Counted from the stretch's first letter, positions 54,480 through 62,989 are shown. The stretch is 64,000 nucleotides of DNA from an uncultured Lachnospiraceae bacterium (GCA_947564305.1 CANOBT010000013.1:1-64000); one strand, 5' to 3'. Notes: a model not told the origin generated them from the sequence alone. Numbers and translations are program-made.

Positions 54480-55754
54480 CTATTCATGCAATCTGCTTTT
54501 TCTAATCTTCCAACATTCTCTCTGCTCTTTCTCTAATTTAGGAAGCTGATACTGCCGCATCTCACCATATCCCGAAAGCGCCAGTATCAAAAGAAAATTT
54601 TTCTGCGCCCCAAGATATGCGTTTGTCGGGTCATGCCATTCATGAACGGTATGTATCCCGCCTTCCTCTCCGCCCCGGCCAACTGCAATTGCCGGAATTC
54701 CAAGTGCAATTGGAATATTGGCATCCGTACTAGACTCATCTCGAAGTTCCGGCTCCAATCCAAGTATCTTCGCCGCATCCCATGCCGCTCTTACAATCCT
54801 GCAGTCTTCCTCCTGCTTCCCCGCCGGGCGAACCCCTAGCAGTTCAATATCCGCCGTAACCATATTCTCCACAATTGATTTCTGGCTGTTCCAACGCTGA
54901 TTTTCTGATTCCACCGCCAAGTAGACCGCCTGTTTCATTTCATGAACCAGCCTTTCCAGTTCATATTTACTGTCTGAACGGATATCCACCAGCATCTCCG
55001 CTTCTGCAGATATCGTATTGACAGAGGTTCCTCCCTTGATAACTCCCACATTAAATGTAGTCTTCGGCTGCTTTGGAATCTGAAAGTCTGCAATCCGGCT
55101 TATGGCCCTTCCCATTGCATGAACCGGATTTGGTATCCCAAAATCCGAAAAGCTATGTCCGCCTGCACCATGAAAATGTACTTTAAACCGCTGACTTCCG
55201 GTTGCCGTATATACAATTCCCGCCGTCACAAGATTATCAATCGTCACGAACCCGTCCAGCACATTTGGCTTTCCAAAAATATGTTTTACACCCCGAAGAT
55301 CCCCCAAGCCTTCTTCGCACACATTGGCACAGAAAATGATATCCCCATTTCCCCGAATATGACTGGTCATCATTGCGCGTGCAATTGTAAAGAGTTCGGC
55401 GATTGCCCTCGTATCATCATTAATGCCCGGACAAATATAACGGCTTCCTTCCTGCTTGATCGTCAAATCCGTATCTATCGGAAATACCGTGTCCGTATGT
55501 GCCGCCAGCATCAATACCGGGCCATTACCCGCACCCCTTATCACTCCAAAGACATTGTGTACTTCATCCATATATACATCTTCCAACCCAATGTCCACAA
55601 ATTTACGCATCACATATTCTGCTTTTTCCTTTTCATGAAAAGACGGTGCAGGAATCTGGCACATCTCCAACAGCTCCTGACAGGTCCGCTCATTATCTTC
55701 TTTTATATACTGCAATGCTTTTGATATCTGCCGATTCTCCAGTAATCTCTTCAT
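54480..55754 (-). CDS. M20-family metallopeptidase (peptidase T-like)
   Basis: About 424 residues. Di-zinc ligands can be placed: His and Asp in LAAHTDTVFP, Asp in GINDDTRA, Glu pair in CEEGLGD, Asp in TIDN and His near the C terminus in GGIHTVHEW. The middle dimerisation domain is HFHGAGGHSFSDFG. Start at ATG 55754 with GGAG upstream. Cytosolic tri- or dipeptidase; exact substrate unknown. Confidence 0.9.
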   Translation of the reverse strand: MKRLLENRQISKALQYIKEDNERTCQELLEMCQIPAPSFHEKEKAEYVMRKFVDIGLEDVYMDEVHNVFGVIRGAGNGPVLMLAAHTDTVFPIDTDLTIKQEGSRYICPGINDDTRAIAELFTIARAMMTSHIRGNGDIIFCANVCEEGLGDLRGVKHIFGKPNVLDGFVTIDNLVTAGIVYTATGSQRFKVHFHGAGGHSFSDFGIPNPVHAMGRAISRIADFQIPKQPKTTFNVGVIKGGTSVNTISAEAEMLVDIRSDSKYELERLVHEMKQAVYLAVESENQRWNSQKSIVENMVTADIELLGVRPAGKQEEDCRIVRAAWDAAKILGLEPELRDESSTDANIPIALGIPAIAVGRGGEEGGIHTVHEWHDPTNAYLGAQKNFLLILALSGYGEMRQYQLPKLEKEQRECWKIRKSRLHE

Positions 55755-55831
55755 ATTTCTCCATTCCATTACATCTTTTTGTTATTTTTTGATTACATTT
55801 TATCATTTTTCCGTTTTCTTACAAGAGGTTT

Positions 55832-55958
55832 CTACGGGCAAGACTCCATTTCCGTTTGGTTGTTCTTGTAACATGTTTCAATTTTGACCGCTACAGTATC
55901 TCCAAACATTGCCTGCAGCCGTTCTGTAAGCATCCTACTTAAATTCTTCGTATCCCAT
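55832..55958 (-). pseudogene. Remnant of a DUF5688-like gene
   Basis: ATG 55958 with AGGAGA upstream reads MGYEEFK then TAG. One base over, the frame runs RMLTERLQAMFGDTVAVKIE and ends at 55832. The start MNYEEFK-type and the following helix-strand order resemble the N terminus of DUF5688 proteins common in Lachnospiraceae; the rest is gone. Confidence 0.5.
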
Positions 55959-56003
55959 TTTTATTCTCCTCTGATAAATAATATTTTTCTTATGGACTAC
56001 ATT

Positions 56004-56038
56004 AAAAAGGGGATAATAACCTGCCCGGTTACTATCCC
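56004..56038 (-). terminator. Terminator after the Rpn remnant
   Basis: Minus strand GGGATAGTAACC-GGGCA-GGTTATTATCCC (12 bp, one G-U) followed by CCTTTTT. Confidence 0.85.
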
Positions 56039-56086
56039 TCTGCTGTTAGAATCACTATTTAGAAATTTTCTCTGCTACTAACTTCC

Positions 56087-56425
56087 TTATAGGTATTTCT
56101 TAGATACTTCTGGACTCAGATTATACTGTTCCTGAATTTTAGTCAGAATAGTCTGCAAAGGTATTCCCATACCCTTTAATACCGAAACTGTTCCTCTGAT
56201 GCCCTCTTCCCTGCCTTCTTCTCTAATCGTCTTTGCTTCATGCTCCAAAATTTTTCCACCCATTACTGATTGCACTCCTTCCAAGCTCTTTTTTCAGCGA
56301 CTTTCTGAGACTACTCTATTGGAATAATTAAAACTGGTGCAATCATGAAATAAAGTACAAAACACATCATCATAAGGCGTACTTGCTAATTTTATCTCAC
56401 TTATTAAACTTCCTCTTTCTATCAT
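56087..56425 (-). pseudogene. Internally deleted Rpn-family nuclease/transposase gene
   Basis: From ATG 56425 the frame reads LASTPYDDVFCTLFHDCTSF, the PYDDVFRTL N terminus of Rpn (PD-(D/E)XK recombination-promoting nuclease) proteins, and stops at TGA about 56292. The usual C-terminal tail then appears in another frame (LEHEAKTIREEGREEGIRGT, then GIPLQTILTKIQEQYNLS). Some 200 middle residues, with the catalytic site, are missing. Confidence 0.7.
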
Positions 56426-56463
56426 TTAATTTGTAGTACCTCTCTTTTTTCTCCGTAACCCCA

Positions 56464-56700
56464 TCAAGCAGCCTTAGAATAATCAACGATTGAAATTCTG
56501 CTTACTATCTTCCCTAAATCATCCAAAATATCATCAATTTTTTCTGCAGTAGAATTTCTATAGACAATTTCTCCACACTGATTGCATTTTAAACAGGGAA
56601 CATTCTCAATAATAACATAGCAATCTTTAAGCTGTGCAAAATACGTTGTCTTACCTTCTTCCATTTCTCCGCTTTTGCATCTTGTACATCTCATATTCAC
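56464..56700 (-). CDS. YgiT-type zinc finger (MqsA-like) antitoxin
   Basis: About 76-78 residues (GTG 56700 or ATG 56694 start). Two CxxC pairs (RCTRCKSG and CLKCNQCGE) form the zinc domain of MqsA; the C-terminal helix-turn-helix of E. coli MqsA is absent. No MqsR or DUF4258 toxin is next to it; it follows a RelE-like toxin by 34 nt and may have been captured by that operon. Confidence 0.75.
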   Translation of the reverse strand: MNMRCTRCKSGEMEEGKTTYFAQLKDCYVIIENVPCLKCNQCGEIVYRNSTAEKIDDILDDLGKIVSRISIVDYSKAA

Positions 56701-56734
56701 TCAAGCTCCTTTTGATTCCCAAGTTTTCAACTGC

Positions 56735-56989
56735 CTAAAGTCTTTTATAAACGTCTCCCCGATTATCTATGTTTTCAATATCAATCAGCCTTATACCATC
56801 ATCAACTGTATATAAAATTCTGCAGTCACCTACTCGAAGACGATAAAGATTATGCCCTTTTAACTTCTTGATATCTGTTCCCTCCGGCAATCTGTATATG
56901 GCTCGGTAGAGCTGTAAACGCTTATTTCTATCCTGTCTATCAAGAAACTTTTTCGCCTGCTTCTCAAAAATAATTTTATAAGTCGGCAT
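56735..56989 (-). CDS. RelE/ParE-type toxin
   Basis: 84 residues. YKIIFEKQAKKFLDRQDRNKR, then KLKGHNLYRLRVGDCRILYTV, is the classic RelE core with basic residues for mRNA binding. Overlaps the antitoxin gene by 14 nt. Expected ribosome-dependent mRNase blocked by the upstream partner. Confidence 0.88.
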   Translation of the reverse strand: MPTYKIIFEKQAKKFLDRQDRNKRLQLYRAIYRLPEGTDIKKLKGHNLYRLRVGDCRILYTVDDGIRLIDIENIDNRGDVYKRL

Positions 56990-57203
56990 ACGTCAGTTCT
57001 TCTTTCTCTAAAAGTTCTTCCAAGCTAACCACAGACCCATCATTATTTTTTTCCGCATCCGCAATCATTGCCCTATCCCATTCGTCAGGCTCAACTTCCT
57101 CAATATCTGTTTTTTCAATGCTTAATATCAATTTTGAAACATACGCAAGTTTATATTCCGGTAATCGGTCAATAACCTGTTTTATCCGTTCTCTCTCACT
57201 CAT
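56976..57203 (-). CDS. RelB-like antitoxin of the RelE pair
   Basis: 75 residues, acidic. N-terminal helices RERIKQVIDRLPEYKLAYVSKLILS suggest a small DNA-binding/dimer domain, and the acidic tail (PDEWDRAMIADAEKNNDG, SLEELLEKEEL) would wrap the toxin. GGAAGGTG precedes the ATG. Confidence 0.8.
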   Translation of the reverse strand: MSERERIKQVIDRLPEYKLAYVSKLILSIEKTDIEEVEPDEWDRAMIADAEKNNDGSVVSLEELLEKEELTYADL

Positions 57204-57284
57204 AGTCCGTTCACCTTCCTATCCTTCATTATCACTCTATACATCCTATAAATATTCTATTTTGAAAGTAATTTCTTTATAGCC

Positions 57285-57313
57285 ATTATACCCTTAATCA
57301 ATATCTAAAACAA
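57285..57313 (-). promoter_or_regulatory. Promoter of the relBE-like operon
   Basis: Minus strand TTGTTT (57308-57313), 17 nt, perfect TATAAT (57285-57290); leader about 75 nt. The stretch 57314-57480 has only a G-rich 31-codon frame (57371-57466) that I do not believe is a gene. Confidence 0.7.
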
Positions 57314-57486
57314 TCCCAAATTCCCCCTTCCTTCCAAAACCAGATTCACTCATCACCACCACTCCAACATTTACCAAACCATCGCCATTACGCCGCCGCC
57401 CACTTGTCGCCACATCCCACCCCAAGCCTTTAGATGAACTTCTTCCTCTAAACGTTTTTTTCCCATTATTTCCCTATAAAACCAAC

Positions 57487-57526
57487 GAAAAAAGGCTCAG
57501 TTCCGGTATTCTCAGAACCAAGCCTT
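57487..57526 (-). terminator. Terminator directly after the tRNA 3' fragment
   Basis: Minus strand AAGGCTTGGTTCT pairs with GGAACTGAGCCTT (G-U containing, about 11 bp) and is followed by TTTTTTCG. Its position 2 nt past the tRNA-like end suggests it is the original terminator of the tRNA gene used as integration target. Confidence 0.75.
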
Positions 57527-57527
57527 A

Positions 57528-57560
57528 TGCGTGGAAACAATGGGGCTCGAACCCATGACC
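57528..57560 (-). other. 3' fragment of a tRNA gene: attachment site of the integrated element
   Basis: Minus strand ATGGG-TTCGAGC-CCCAT is a perfect T-arm, followed by TGTTTCC-A as acceptor 3' strand and discriminator. No D-arm, anticodon arm or complementary GGAAACA acceptor 5' strand precedes it, so it is the end only. A tyrosine integrase gene lies 840 bp away, so this is the att duplicate left by integration at a tRNA 3' end. The complete tRNA should lie beyond the right edge of the window. Confidence 0.75.
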
Positions 57561-57709
57561 ACTTTTAGAATATTTGCTCGTTTTCTTGTTTTCTATAAGA
57601 GAGCACCTGGCAGACGGAGTGGTAAGGCTTCCTTTAAAAAAAGCGTAGGCAATTCGTCGCCGTAGTTTTTTTTAAATCATTTGATTGGATAGACCTGCCA
57701 CTTCTGCCG

Positions 57710-57976
57710 TCAAAACTGTTTTAAGATATCATGATGACCTACGTCCAACAGAATAATCATCTTATCGCCCTCATAATACCAGATAATACGGATATCCATA
57801 TTGACACTGCATTCAAAAAGTTCTTCCGTTCCCTGAATCCGTTTGGTGCGTAATGATGGATGGGAAGGATTTTCTGCCAGAAGTTCCAGTTTGTTCTTTA
57901 GCTGATTTTTCTCCTGCGCGGTCAGCCTTTTAAAATGTTTCTGAAACCGTGGCGTAAAAGTGAATTCATATCCCAT
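57710..57976 (-). CDS. RelE/YafQ-type toxin
   Basis: 88 residues: FTPRFQKHFKRLTAQEKNQL, LRTKRIQGTEELFECSVNMD, IRIIWYYEGDKMIILLDVGHHD. Fits RelE-fold mRNases, with the family's C-terminal GxHDxLK ending. Start overlaps the antitoxin stop (TGATG). Confidence 0.87.
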   Translation of the reverse strand: MGYEFTFTPRFQKHFKRLTAQEKNQLKNKLELLAENPSHPSLRTKRIQGTEELFECSVNMDIRIIWYYEGDKMIILLDVGHHDILKQF

Positions 57977-58236
57977 CAGTCTCCCTCCAACTTTTCAAAC
58001 AGAGCATCTACACTGTCAAAAACAGGCTGCTCACCGGAGGCAATCTTTGCTTTTACATCACTGATTTCTTCTTTCAGCTCATCTAAATATTTTTTTGGAT
58101 AGACGACAACCGGCATGAGGAATATAGTACCGTCTTTTTCAAAGATTTCCAACTTATCTCCCTCTGATAGACCCAACTTTACAATAATCTCTTTTGGAAT
58201 CGTGACCTGTGATTTCTGACGTAGTTCCGCCAACAT
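57976..58236 (-). CDS. AbrB/MazE-type antitoxin
   Basis: 86 residues. N-terminal swapped-hairpin DNA-binding motif (ELRQKSQVTIPKEIIVKLGL, SEGDKLEI) and a C-terminal helical acidic tail for toxin binding. I start at ATG 58236 (GGGAGATG upstream). It lies between att site and integrase, so the pair is cargo of the element and could stabilise it. Confidence 0.88.
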   Translation of the reverse strand: MLAELRQKSQVTIPKEIIVKLGLSEGDKLEIFEKDGTIFLMPVVVYPKKYLDELKEEISDVKAKIASGEQPVFDSVDALFEKLEGD

Positions 58237-58398
58237 AATATCATCTCCCTTTTTGTCCAAGTTTGAAAATAAGATTTTCCCACTTTCTCACTCATTAGTA
58301 TATCCATATTCAGAAAATAATGCAAGGGACATACAAAATTTCAAAACCATTTGTATGCCCCTTTGAATATGAAGTACTATCAATTACAATGTCCACAA

Positions 58399-59577
58399 TT
58401 ACAAAGCCTGTGCAAATGCAGTATCCAGTTTCTGCATATCATCACGCATCCTCTCAAGCTGTGAATGCTGATAACGCTTTGAACTCTGCACGGTGCTGTG
58501 TCCGCCTGTTCCAATCATAGAGAGTTCACTGAACCCTTCAATATTCGAGCATAGCGTGAAGTAGGTATGGCGCAAGTCGTGCAAGCGGAATTGCGGCAGG
58601 TCTGGACAGTCTTTTTTCATGAACCGTTTGAAGTTCTTGTACAGTGCCATTGGCGTAAGAGAAGCATGCGGCTCTTTGTTCATAATGAATACACTGTTAC
58701 CGCCTTGGAATCCCGGTTTTGATTGGAATTTCATATGCTCTTTCCTTGCACGTTCCAAAATCTGATATACCGTTCCCCCAACTGCCAATGGGATGGTACG
58801 TTTCCCAGACTTTGTTTTCGTCTCTTTCTCGATTAACTGGCTATTCACCTGCACAATCGACCTCTGCACTTTGATGTAAGCCTCATCCTTATCCAGAACG
58901 ATATCTTCCCATCTGAGACCTGCTAACTCTGAGCGTCTCAATCCTCCTGCAAGACAGCAGACAGCAATTAAAAGTTCCATTGCTCTGTTCTGAGTCTCAT
59001 AAGCTCTGTCCAACATCACCCTTACCTGACCGATTGTATAAGCATTCCCCTCCACTCCTGCAGGTTTCGGCAGGCGGACGAATGCACAGGCAGTACTTTC
59101 CTGTCTCTTGATGTAGTTATCATTCATTGCCTCTTTCAATATGGCTGAGATAAAATAGAGATAGTTCCGAATGGTTTTAGGTGCTTTCCCTATCTTCACA
59201 TATCGATTCACCATATCCTGCAAAACTTCAACCGTAATCTCTGTGAGAGTATAATTTCCTAGACAGTCACGCACGCCGCCACTAGTCTTATACATCTGTA
59301 TGTACGCTTCTTTGGTTGTTGGAGATAGATACAGCGTATACTTAGGAAAATAAACCTGCTCCACATAATCCTTGAAAAGCATATACTTCTTCTGCAGGAA
59401 ATCCCCAAAATCAGCATTCAGATTCATTTCACAGCAAATCTTCTTCGCCGCATCTTTGGTAGTCCCTGCCGGAAGCGTCTGATAGGTACGGTCACGTCTG
59501 CCATCCCTAACCAAATCTCTGACGATACGATATCTTACGCCATACTTGCGTTTTACCGTCTCCAGATAGTAACCCAA
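58399..59577 (-). CDS. int: Tyrosine recombinase (integrase)
   Basis: 392 residues, TTG start with AGGTGA 7 nt upstream. N-terminal AP2/SAM-like region (KYGVRYRIVRDLVRDGRRDR), core-binding domain, and catalytic domain with Arg in GGLRRSELAGLRWED, Lys in KTKSGKRTIPL, HxxR in HDLRHTYF, His in GTGGHSTVQ and Tyr in KRYQHSQ. Integrates and excises the element at the tRNA 3' end. Confidence 0.95.
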   Translation of the reverse strand: MGYYLETVKRKYGVRYRIVRDLVRDGRRDRTYQTLPAGTTKDAAKKICCEMNLNADFGDFLQKKYMLFKDYVEQVYFPKYTLYLSPTTKEAYIQMYKTSGGVRDCLGNYTLTEITVEVLQDMVNRYVKIGKAPKTIRNYLYFISAILKEAMNDNYIKRQESTACAFVRLPKPAGVEGNAYTIGQVRVMLDRAYETQNRAMELLIAVCCLAGGLRRSELAGLRWEDIVLDKDEAYIKVQRSIVQVNSQLIEKETKTKSGKRTIPLAVGGTVYQILERARKEHMKFQSKPGFQGGNSVFIMNKEPHASLTPMALYKNFKRFMKKDCPDLPQFRLHDLRHTYFTLCSNIEGFSELSMIGTGGHSTVQSSKRYQHSQLERMRDDMQKLDTAFAQAL

Positions 59578-59595
59578 TTTTAATCACCTCACTTT

Positions 59596-59811
59596 CTAAT
59601 AATCCTTTACTGGAAACACCTGTGATTTTGATTCATTCAGCAGTAACGATTCCACTTCATGCCGGATGTAATAATACGTGTGTCCAATTTTCTTATAATG
59701 CAAATAAGTATTAAGGAACGCACGTAGTTTCCTGGAATCCATGTTGACGTATTCCTTTTGAATTTGTTTCACGGTCAGACACTGCTGATTACTCTTTGTT
59801 ACATGCTTCAT
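59596..59811 (-). CDS. Excisionase-like small DNA-binding protein
   Basis: 71 residues, basic; LTVKQIQKEYVNMDSRKLRA, then IGHTYYYIRHEVESLL, resembles a winged-helix recombination directionality factor. AAGGAGG precedes the ATG; 18 nt before the integrase gene, the normal xis place. It overlaps the upstream gene by 23 nt. Confidence 0.7.
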   Translation of the reverse strand: MKHVTKSNQQCLTVKQIQKEYVNMDSRKLRAFLNTYLHYKKIGHTYYYIRHEVESLLLNESKSQVFPVKDY

Positions 59812-60160
59812 GTTTACCTCCTTCTTTCGTATAATATAAGTTTAAAAGGTTCAATATATCCATTTTGCGTCTTTGTGAAGACACCTGCTTGAATAATCGG
59901 TTAATTTTTCCACGAACTAAATAATCCCACATTTCACTATGTTGAGCAATCGCTGCCCCTACTCTATTTATCTCTGACCTGCTAATGTTGCCAATCACTA
60001 TATAATAGTTAGCCGTAACGATTATATCCAGTTCTGAATTTATAAACTTATATTCCTCTTTAATAATATCTTCCATAGATGTAAGGTCAACAAGTTCCCT
60101 AAAATAGCTGCCATACAGCTCATATATTTTTATTTCATTGATATAAAGCACTTTTTTCAT
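59789..60160 (-). CDS. Unknown protein of the integrated element
   Basis: Up to 123 residues; alpha/beta with LDIIVTANYYIVIGN in the middle and a basic C-terminal region (RGKINRLFKQVSSQRRKMD). GAAAGG abuts the ATG at 60160, so the GTG at 60151 (9 nt spacing) may be the true start. No family recognised. Confidence 0.55.
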   Translation of the reverse strand: MKKVLYINEIKIYELYGSYFRELVDLTSMEDIIKEEYKFINSELDIIVTANYYIVIGNISRSEINRVGAAIAQHSEMWDYLVRGKINRLFKQVSSQRRKMDILNLLNLYYTKEGGKHEACNKE

Positions 60161-60178
60161 CCTTTCTTTTTACTCCTT

Positions 60179-60272
60179 GTGGCATAGCCACATACACCCC
60201 CTAATCCCCCTCAAAGGGGGACTGCACCAGAAGATACGGCTTTTTCATATGAAAAAGCCTAATGTCTTCTGG
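60179..60272. repeat. Cluster of three inverted repeats in the element
   Basis: GTGGC-ATA-GCCAC (60179-60191), TCCCCC-TCAAA-GGGGGA (60205-60221), then a nested structure: outer CCAGAAGA/TCTTCTGG (60227-60272) enclosing the 22-bp perfect palindrome 60238-60259 (GGCTTTTTCAT and its complement). Placed between the small genes and close to the iteron region. Possibly a terminator, a recombination accessory site or part of an origin. Confidence 0.65.
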
Positions 60273-60288
60273 CGATAGTAAAACAGAA

Positions 60289-60414
60289 TCAGCATTCTAT
60301 CCCAGATTCTTCTTTTATCTGGTCTATTAAGCTAATCTGCTTTTCAGCCGCTTCAGCTTGATGCAGCAGATACTGCCAGTATTCTTCATCAATATTTTCA
60401 TTTTGAATATCCAT
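60289..60414 (-). CDS. 41-residue small protein of the element
   Basis: ATG 60414 with strong AAAGGAGG upstream; reads MDIQNENIDEEYWQYLLHQA, then EAAEKQISLIDQIKEE and a Cys end. Acidic, probably one long helix. Good RBS and clean start and stop argue it is real. Function unknown. Confidence 0.6.
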   Translation of the reverse strand: MDIQNENIDEEYWQYLLHQAEAAEKQISLIDQIKEESGIEC

Positions 60415-60450
60415 CAGAATATTTCCTCCTTTAGTTTAATTTAGTTTAAT

Positions 60451-60614
60451 TCGCAAGTATTGACAGAATATCGCCTGAAATAATTCTAAACGTTTGCTTT
60501 TCCTTTTGCGATTCTGTCGATATTGCGATATTTTTTATAAAAAATTTAAATATTATAGTTTATTGCAATTTATTCAGTAAATTTTTTTACGAAATTTATC
60601 GCAAGTATCGCAAG
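60451..60614. promoter_or_regulatory. Iteron-like repeats and AT-rich tract: candidate replication origin
   Basis: Repeat A, TCGCAAGTATTGACAGAATA plus TCGC (60451-60474), is mirrored by repeat B on the minus strand, TCGCAATATCGACAGAATCG plus C (60508-60528). A third partial unit TCGCAAGTATCGCAAG lies at 60599-60614. Between B and C is a 70-bp stretch with almost only A and T. It adjoins the primase/helicase-like gene, as origins of satellites and IMEs often do. A 10-bp tandem TTAGTTTAAT lies at 60431-60450. Confidence 0.6.
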
Positions 60615-60619
60615 TCCAA

Positions 60620-62029
60620 TCACTTCACGTTATTCCACCAAAGAGTAATTTCCCGGAATGCACCAGTATTTTTTATTTTGAAAACCAGACCATATTCCTG
60701 CTCTAAATTGCTTTTCAAGGAATTAAGTTTTCTGCTCAATACGTTGGGCTGTTTCGGTAGAACACTTTTGTCAATCCCATTGTCTACAGAAATCTCTTTT
60801 AATTCACGCAAAAGTTCTGATACCGAACCTTGAAAACTATCCCGCATCTGCATAAACTCAATCAGACAGGCTCCTACAACGTCATCTGAGATTGCCACGT
60901 GGTTTATCTTACTCTGGTTATCCCATAACAGTTGTGAAATTGTGTCGTCCTCATATCCTAACGCCCTTCCTATACGAACCATCAAATCAAAAGCGTCTGC
61001 CATGCGGGTTTTGGAAACTGTTACAGGTTCTTCATCATTTAGTGCCGTAGCAAGAAGTTTAAAGCAGCATCCCAATATCAAAGATAAGTCATCCAAAAAA
61101 AGAGCATTCAGCTTTTCTTCCGTCATTATTTCTTTTGGATTCAGTCTATCTAATGTCAACAGAATGCTTCGGTCTAAAATATCATTCTCCCGACACGCAA
61201 TATCTGTTCCCGTCATTACGATAAGAGTTCGAAGATTAAGATGAATTTCTTCTGTATTCTTATATAATGCCCTACGTGTGTAACCACCCCCTGTTACTGC
61301 TTCAGCAATCAAATCTGAGTTAGATGTATTGGTCGATAAAACGTTATCAAGCACTACCATATAATTATTATGTAAGCGTAGCGCAAAATCATCTCTCTTC
61401 CTTGAAGTAACTACTAAATCCATATCCCGCGGGTCCACAATCGTAGAAATTTCTTTTGCAATCTGACTCTTACCCGCTCCCTTACTACCTGATAAAATTA
61501 ATATCGGATGTCCGATATTATTACCGGAAAAAGCGCATACTAAATACAAGCCAAGTATCATAAGGTCTACTTCCTTCAAATGAAAATGCTTTTTCAATAA
61601 TACTAAAAGTTCTGTCTCATCTACTTCTAAATCTGGTGTAACCTGCATGCGCATAGATGTACTGTTCTTGAACCGCATTGCAGGTGTTTCAATAAGTTCT
61701 ACGATTCCATCATGAACCCATACAGATTCATCCTTTTCATTTGCTAATCTATAGACAATACTGCCATCCTCCTCATTCCAAATGCGTGTTTCTAAACTGT
61801 AATCAACCTTATTGCTGTACGCATCCAGACGCATCTCTTCCCGGATTTGCTCAAACTTCTGACTCGAAACCATCTTGTTGAACTTTTGGCGGTATACTGT
61901 TCGATACTCCATTTCAAACTCCTTAGAATCAATCTCAAAATTCAGATGCCTCCCTTTCAGATTAACCGAACAATAATAGGTATTGTCTTCTGTTACAAAC
62001 GGAGTGAACACCTTTTTATTGTATATCAT
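60620..62029 (-). CDS. Primase/helicase-like AAA ATPase of the element
   Basis: 469 residues. A central P-loop ATPase: Walker A LSGSKGAGKSQIAKEI (near 180), Walker B-like NYMVVLDNV, then sensor-like TLIVMTGTDI and ILDRSILLTLDRL, as in virus/satellite D5-type replicative helicases. The first 130 residues may be a degenerate primase or binding domain, and the C terminus ends in a winged-helix-like region (LSRKLNSLKSNLEQEYGLVF). GGAGGGAG precedes the ATG. Likely starts replication of the excised element from the adjoining repeats. Confidence 0.75.
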   Translation of the reverse strand: MIYNKKVFTPFVTEDNTYYCSVNLKGRHLNFEIDSKEFEMEYRTVYRQKFNKMVSSQKFEQIREEMRLDAYSNKVDYSLETRIWNEEDGSIVYRLANEKDESVWVHDGIVELIETPAMRFKNSTSMRMQVTPDLEVDETELLVLLKKHFHLKEVDLMILGLYLVCAFSGNNIGHPILILSGSKGAGKSQIAKEISTIVDPRDMDLVVTSRKRDDFALRLHNNYMVVLDNVLSTNTSNSDLIAEAVTGGGYTRRALYKNTEEIHLNLRTLIVMTGTDIACRENDILDRSILLTLDRLNPKEIMTEEKLNALFLDDLSLILGCCFKLLATALNDEEPVTVSKTRMADAFDLMVRIGRALGYEDDTISQLLWDNQSKINHVAISDDVVGACLIEFMQMRDSFQGSVSELLRELKEISVDNGIDKSVLPKQPNVLSRKLNSLKSNLEQEYGLVFKIKNTGAFREITLWWNNVK

Positions 62030-62130
62030 GCTATTTTTCTCCCTCCTCTTTATGGAAAATAAAATTTTTTTAGTTACTTAGCTTAGCGGATGGAACGTTT
62101 GTCCATCCACTATTAATTTTCATCCCTTCC

Positions 62131-62706
62131 CTAGATTAAATCTTCTGAAAGAATTTCCTCTGGATTATATTTAATTTCATCCAAGTCTGGCATCTTAAGA
62201 AAATATTTTTCTAAGAGATAGCCTTTAAAAAGCATCTCCCTTAATGGAGTCACATCAACAGAAAAATCAATATCATTATCAAGAGTCTCCTCCAAAAATT
62301 GAATATCGCTAACCTTGTATTTCCCGTCTTCTTCCGTAAAACGAAAACGGAATTTACATTCACGGAATGCGTTGAAATCAATGTAATTACCATATATTCT
62401 TATGGTTCTACATCTCCTAAAAAGATTTAGCAGTTCCATGTTCTCGCCATCCACAAGTGGATAATACCTTTTGAACGAAAAACCGAAGTCTTTTTCAACT
62501 GTTGAGAAACCGAGAACGCAGTATTGAACATCCTCATGTTCTTCAAAGCAATACTCTGTAATCTGTATTACATATTTGTCATAGTAGTGACTGCTGTCTG
62601 AAGGGATTGCTTCAAATTCCTCAACCACCTTACTCGGAATGTAATTATATTCCTTTGTACAGATTCTTTCCTTATCCGTATAACAGAGGTCTTTATAAAG
62701 TTTCAT
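62131..62706 (-). CDS. Unknown protein of the integrated element
   Basis: 191 residues, acidic, rich in Phe, Tyr and Cys, mainly beta in the middle (YCVLGFSTVEKDFGFSFKRY, ECKFRFRFTEEDGKYKVSDI). No motif recognised. AGGAGG precedes the ATG; 101 nt upstream of the ATPase gene and in the same direction. Confidence 0.65.
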   Translation of the reverse strand: MKLYKDLCYTDKERICTKEYNYIPSKVVEEFEAIPSDSSHYYDKYVIQITEYCFEEHEDVQYCVLGFSTVEKDFGFSFKRYYPLVDGENMELLNLFRRCRTIRIYGNYIDFNAFRECKFRFRFTEEDGKYKVSDIQFLEETLDNDIDFSVDVTPLREMLFKGYLLEKYFLKMPDLDEIKYNPEEILSEDLI

Positions 62707-62983
62707 GTTTAATTCCTCCTATAAAATAGCCTGTCCGGTTGAACTACCAAGTTCTTATGCGCTTTGAGCGGAGTTATCATAATATAGAAAATAAGCTTTG
62801 CCTACTTACCTCAAAACGATATATTCCAATCGACAGGCAGGTTTATGAGTTGCAAAAATTATCATATCAAACTCACAGAAGTAAATATACGCCACAATTT
62901 CGTCCAAAAAGTTCATTTTTTGTCCCCCTTTATGCCGTCCTAGCCATATTTTCCTTAGTTTTCCAAGATTCAAAACAACAATA

Positions 62984-62989
62984 TATTAT
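62984..62989 (+). promoter_or_regulatory. Possible -10 of the gene at 63028
   Basis: TATTAT with a poor TTTCCA at about 18 nt upstream. The divergent gap 62707-63027 shows nothing else; an 87-codon frame in it has no RBS. Confidence 0.3.

Noticed and set aside
57371..57466. 31-codon minus-strand frame starting MGKKRLEEE, upstream of the relBE-like promoter
   Set aside because: Poor RBS, skewed G-rich composition, and ends in a run of Gly, Val and Trp; more likely non-coding or a remnant.
57561..57640. A complete tRNA gene ending at 57528
   Set aside because: The upstream minus-strand sequence does not give an anticodon arm, D-arm or the acceptor 5' strand GGAAACA.
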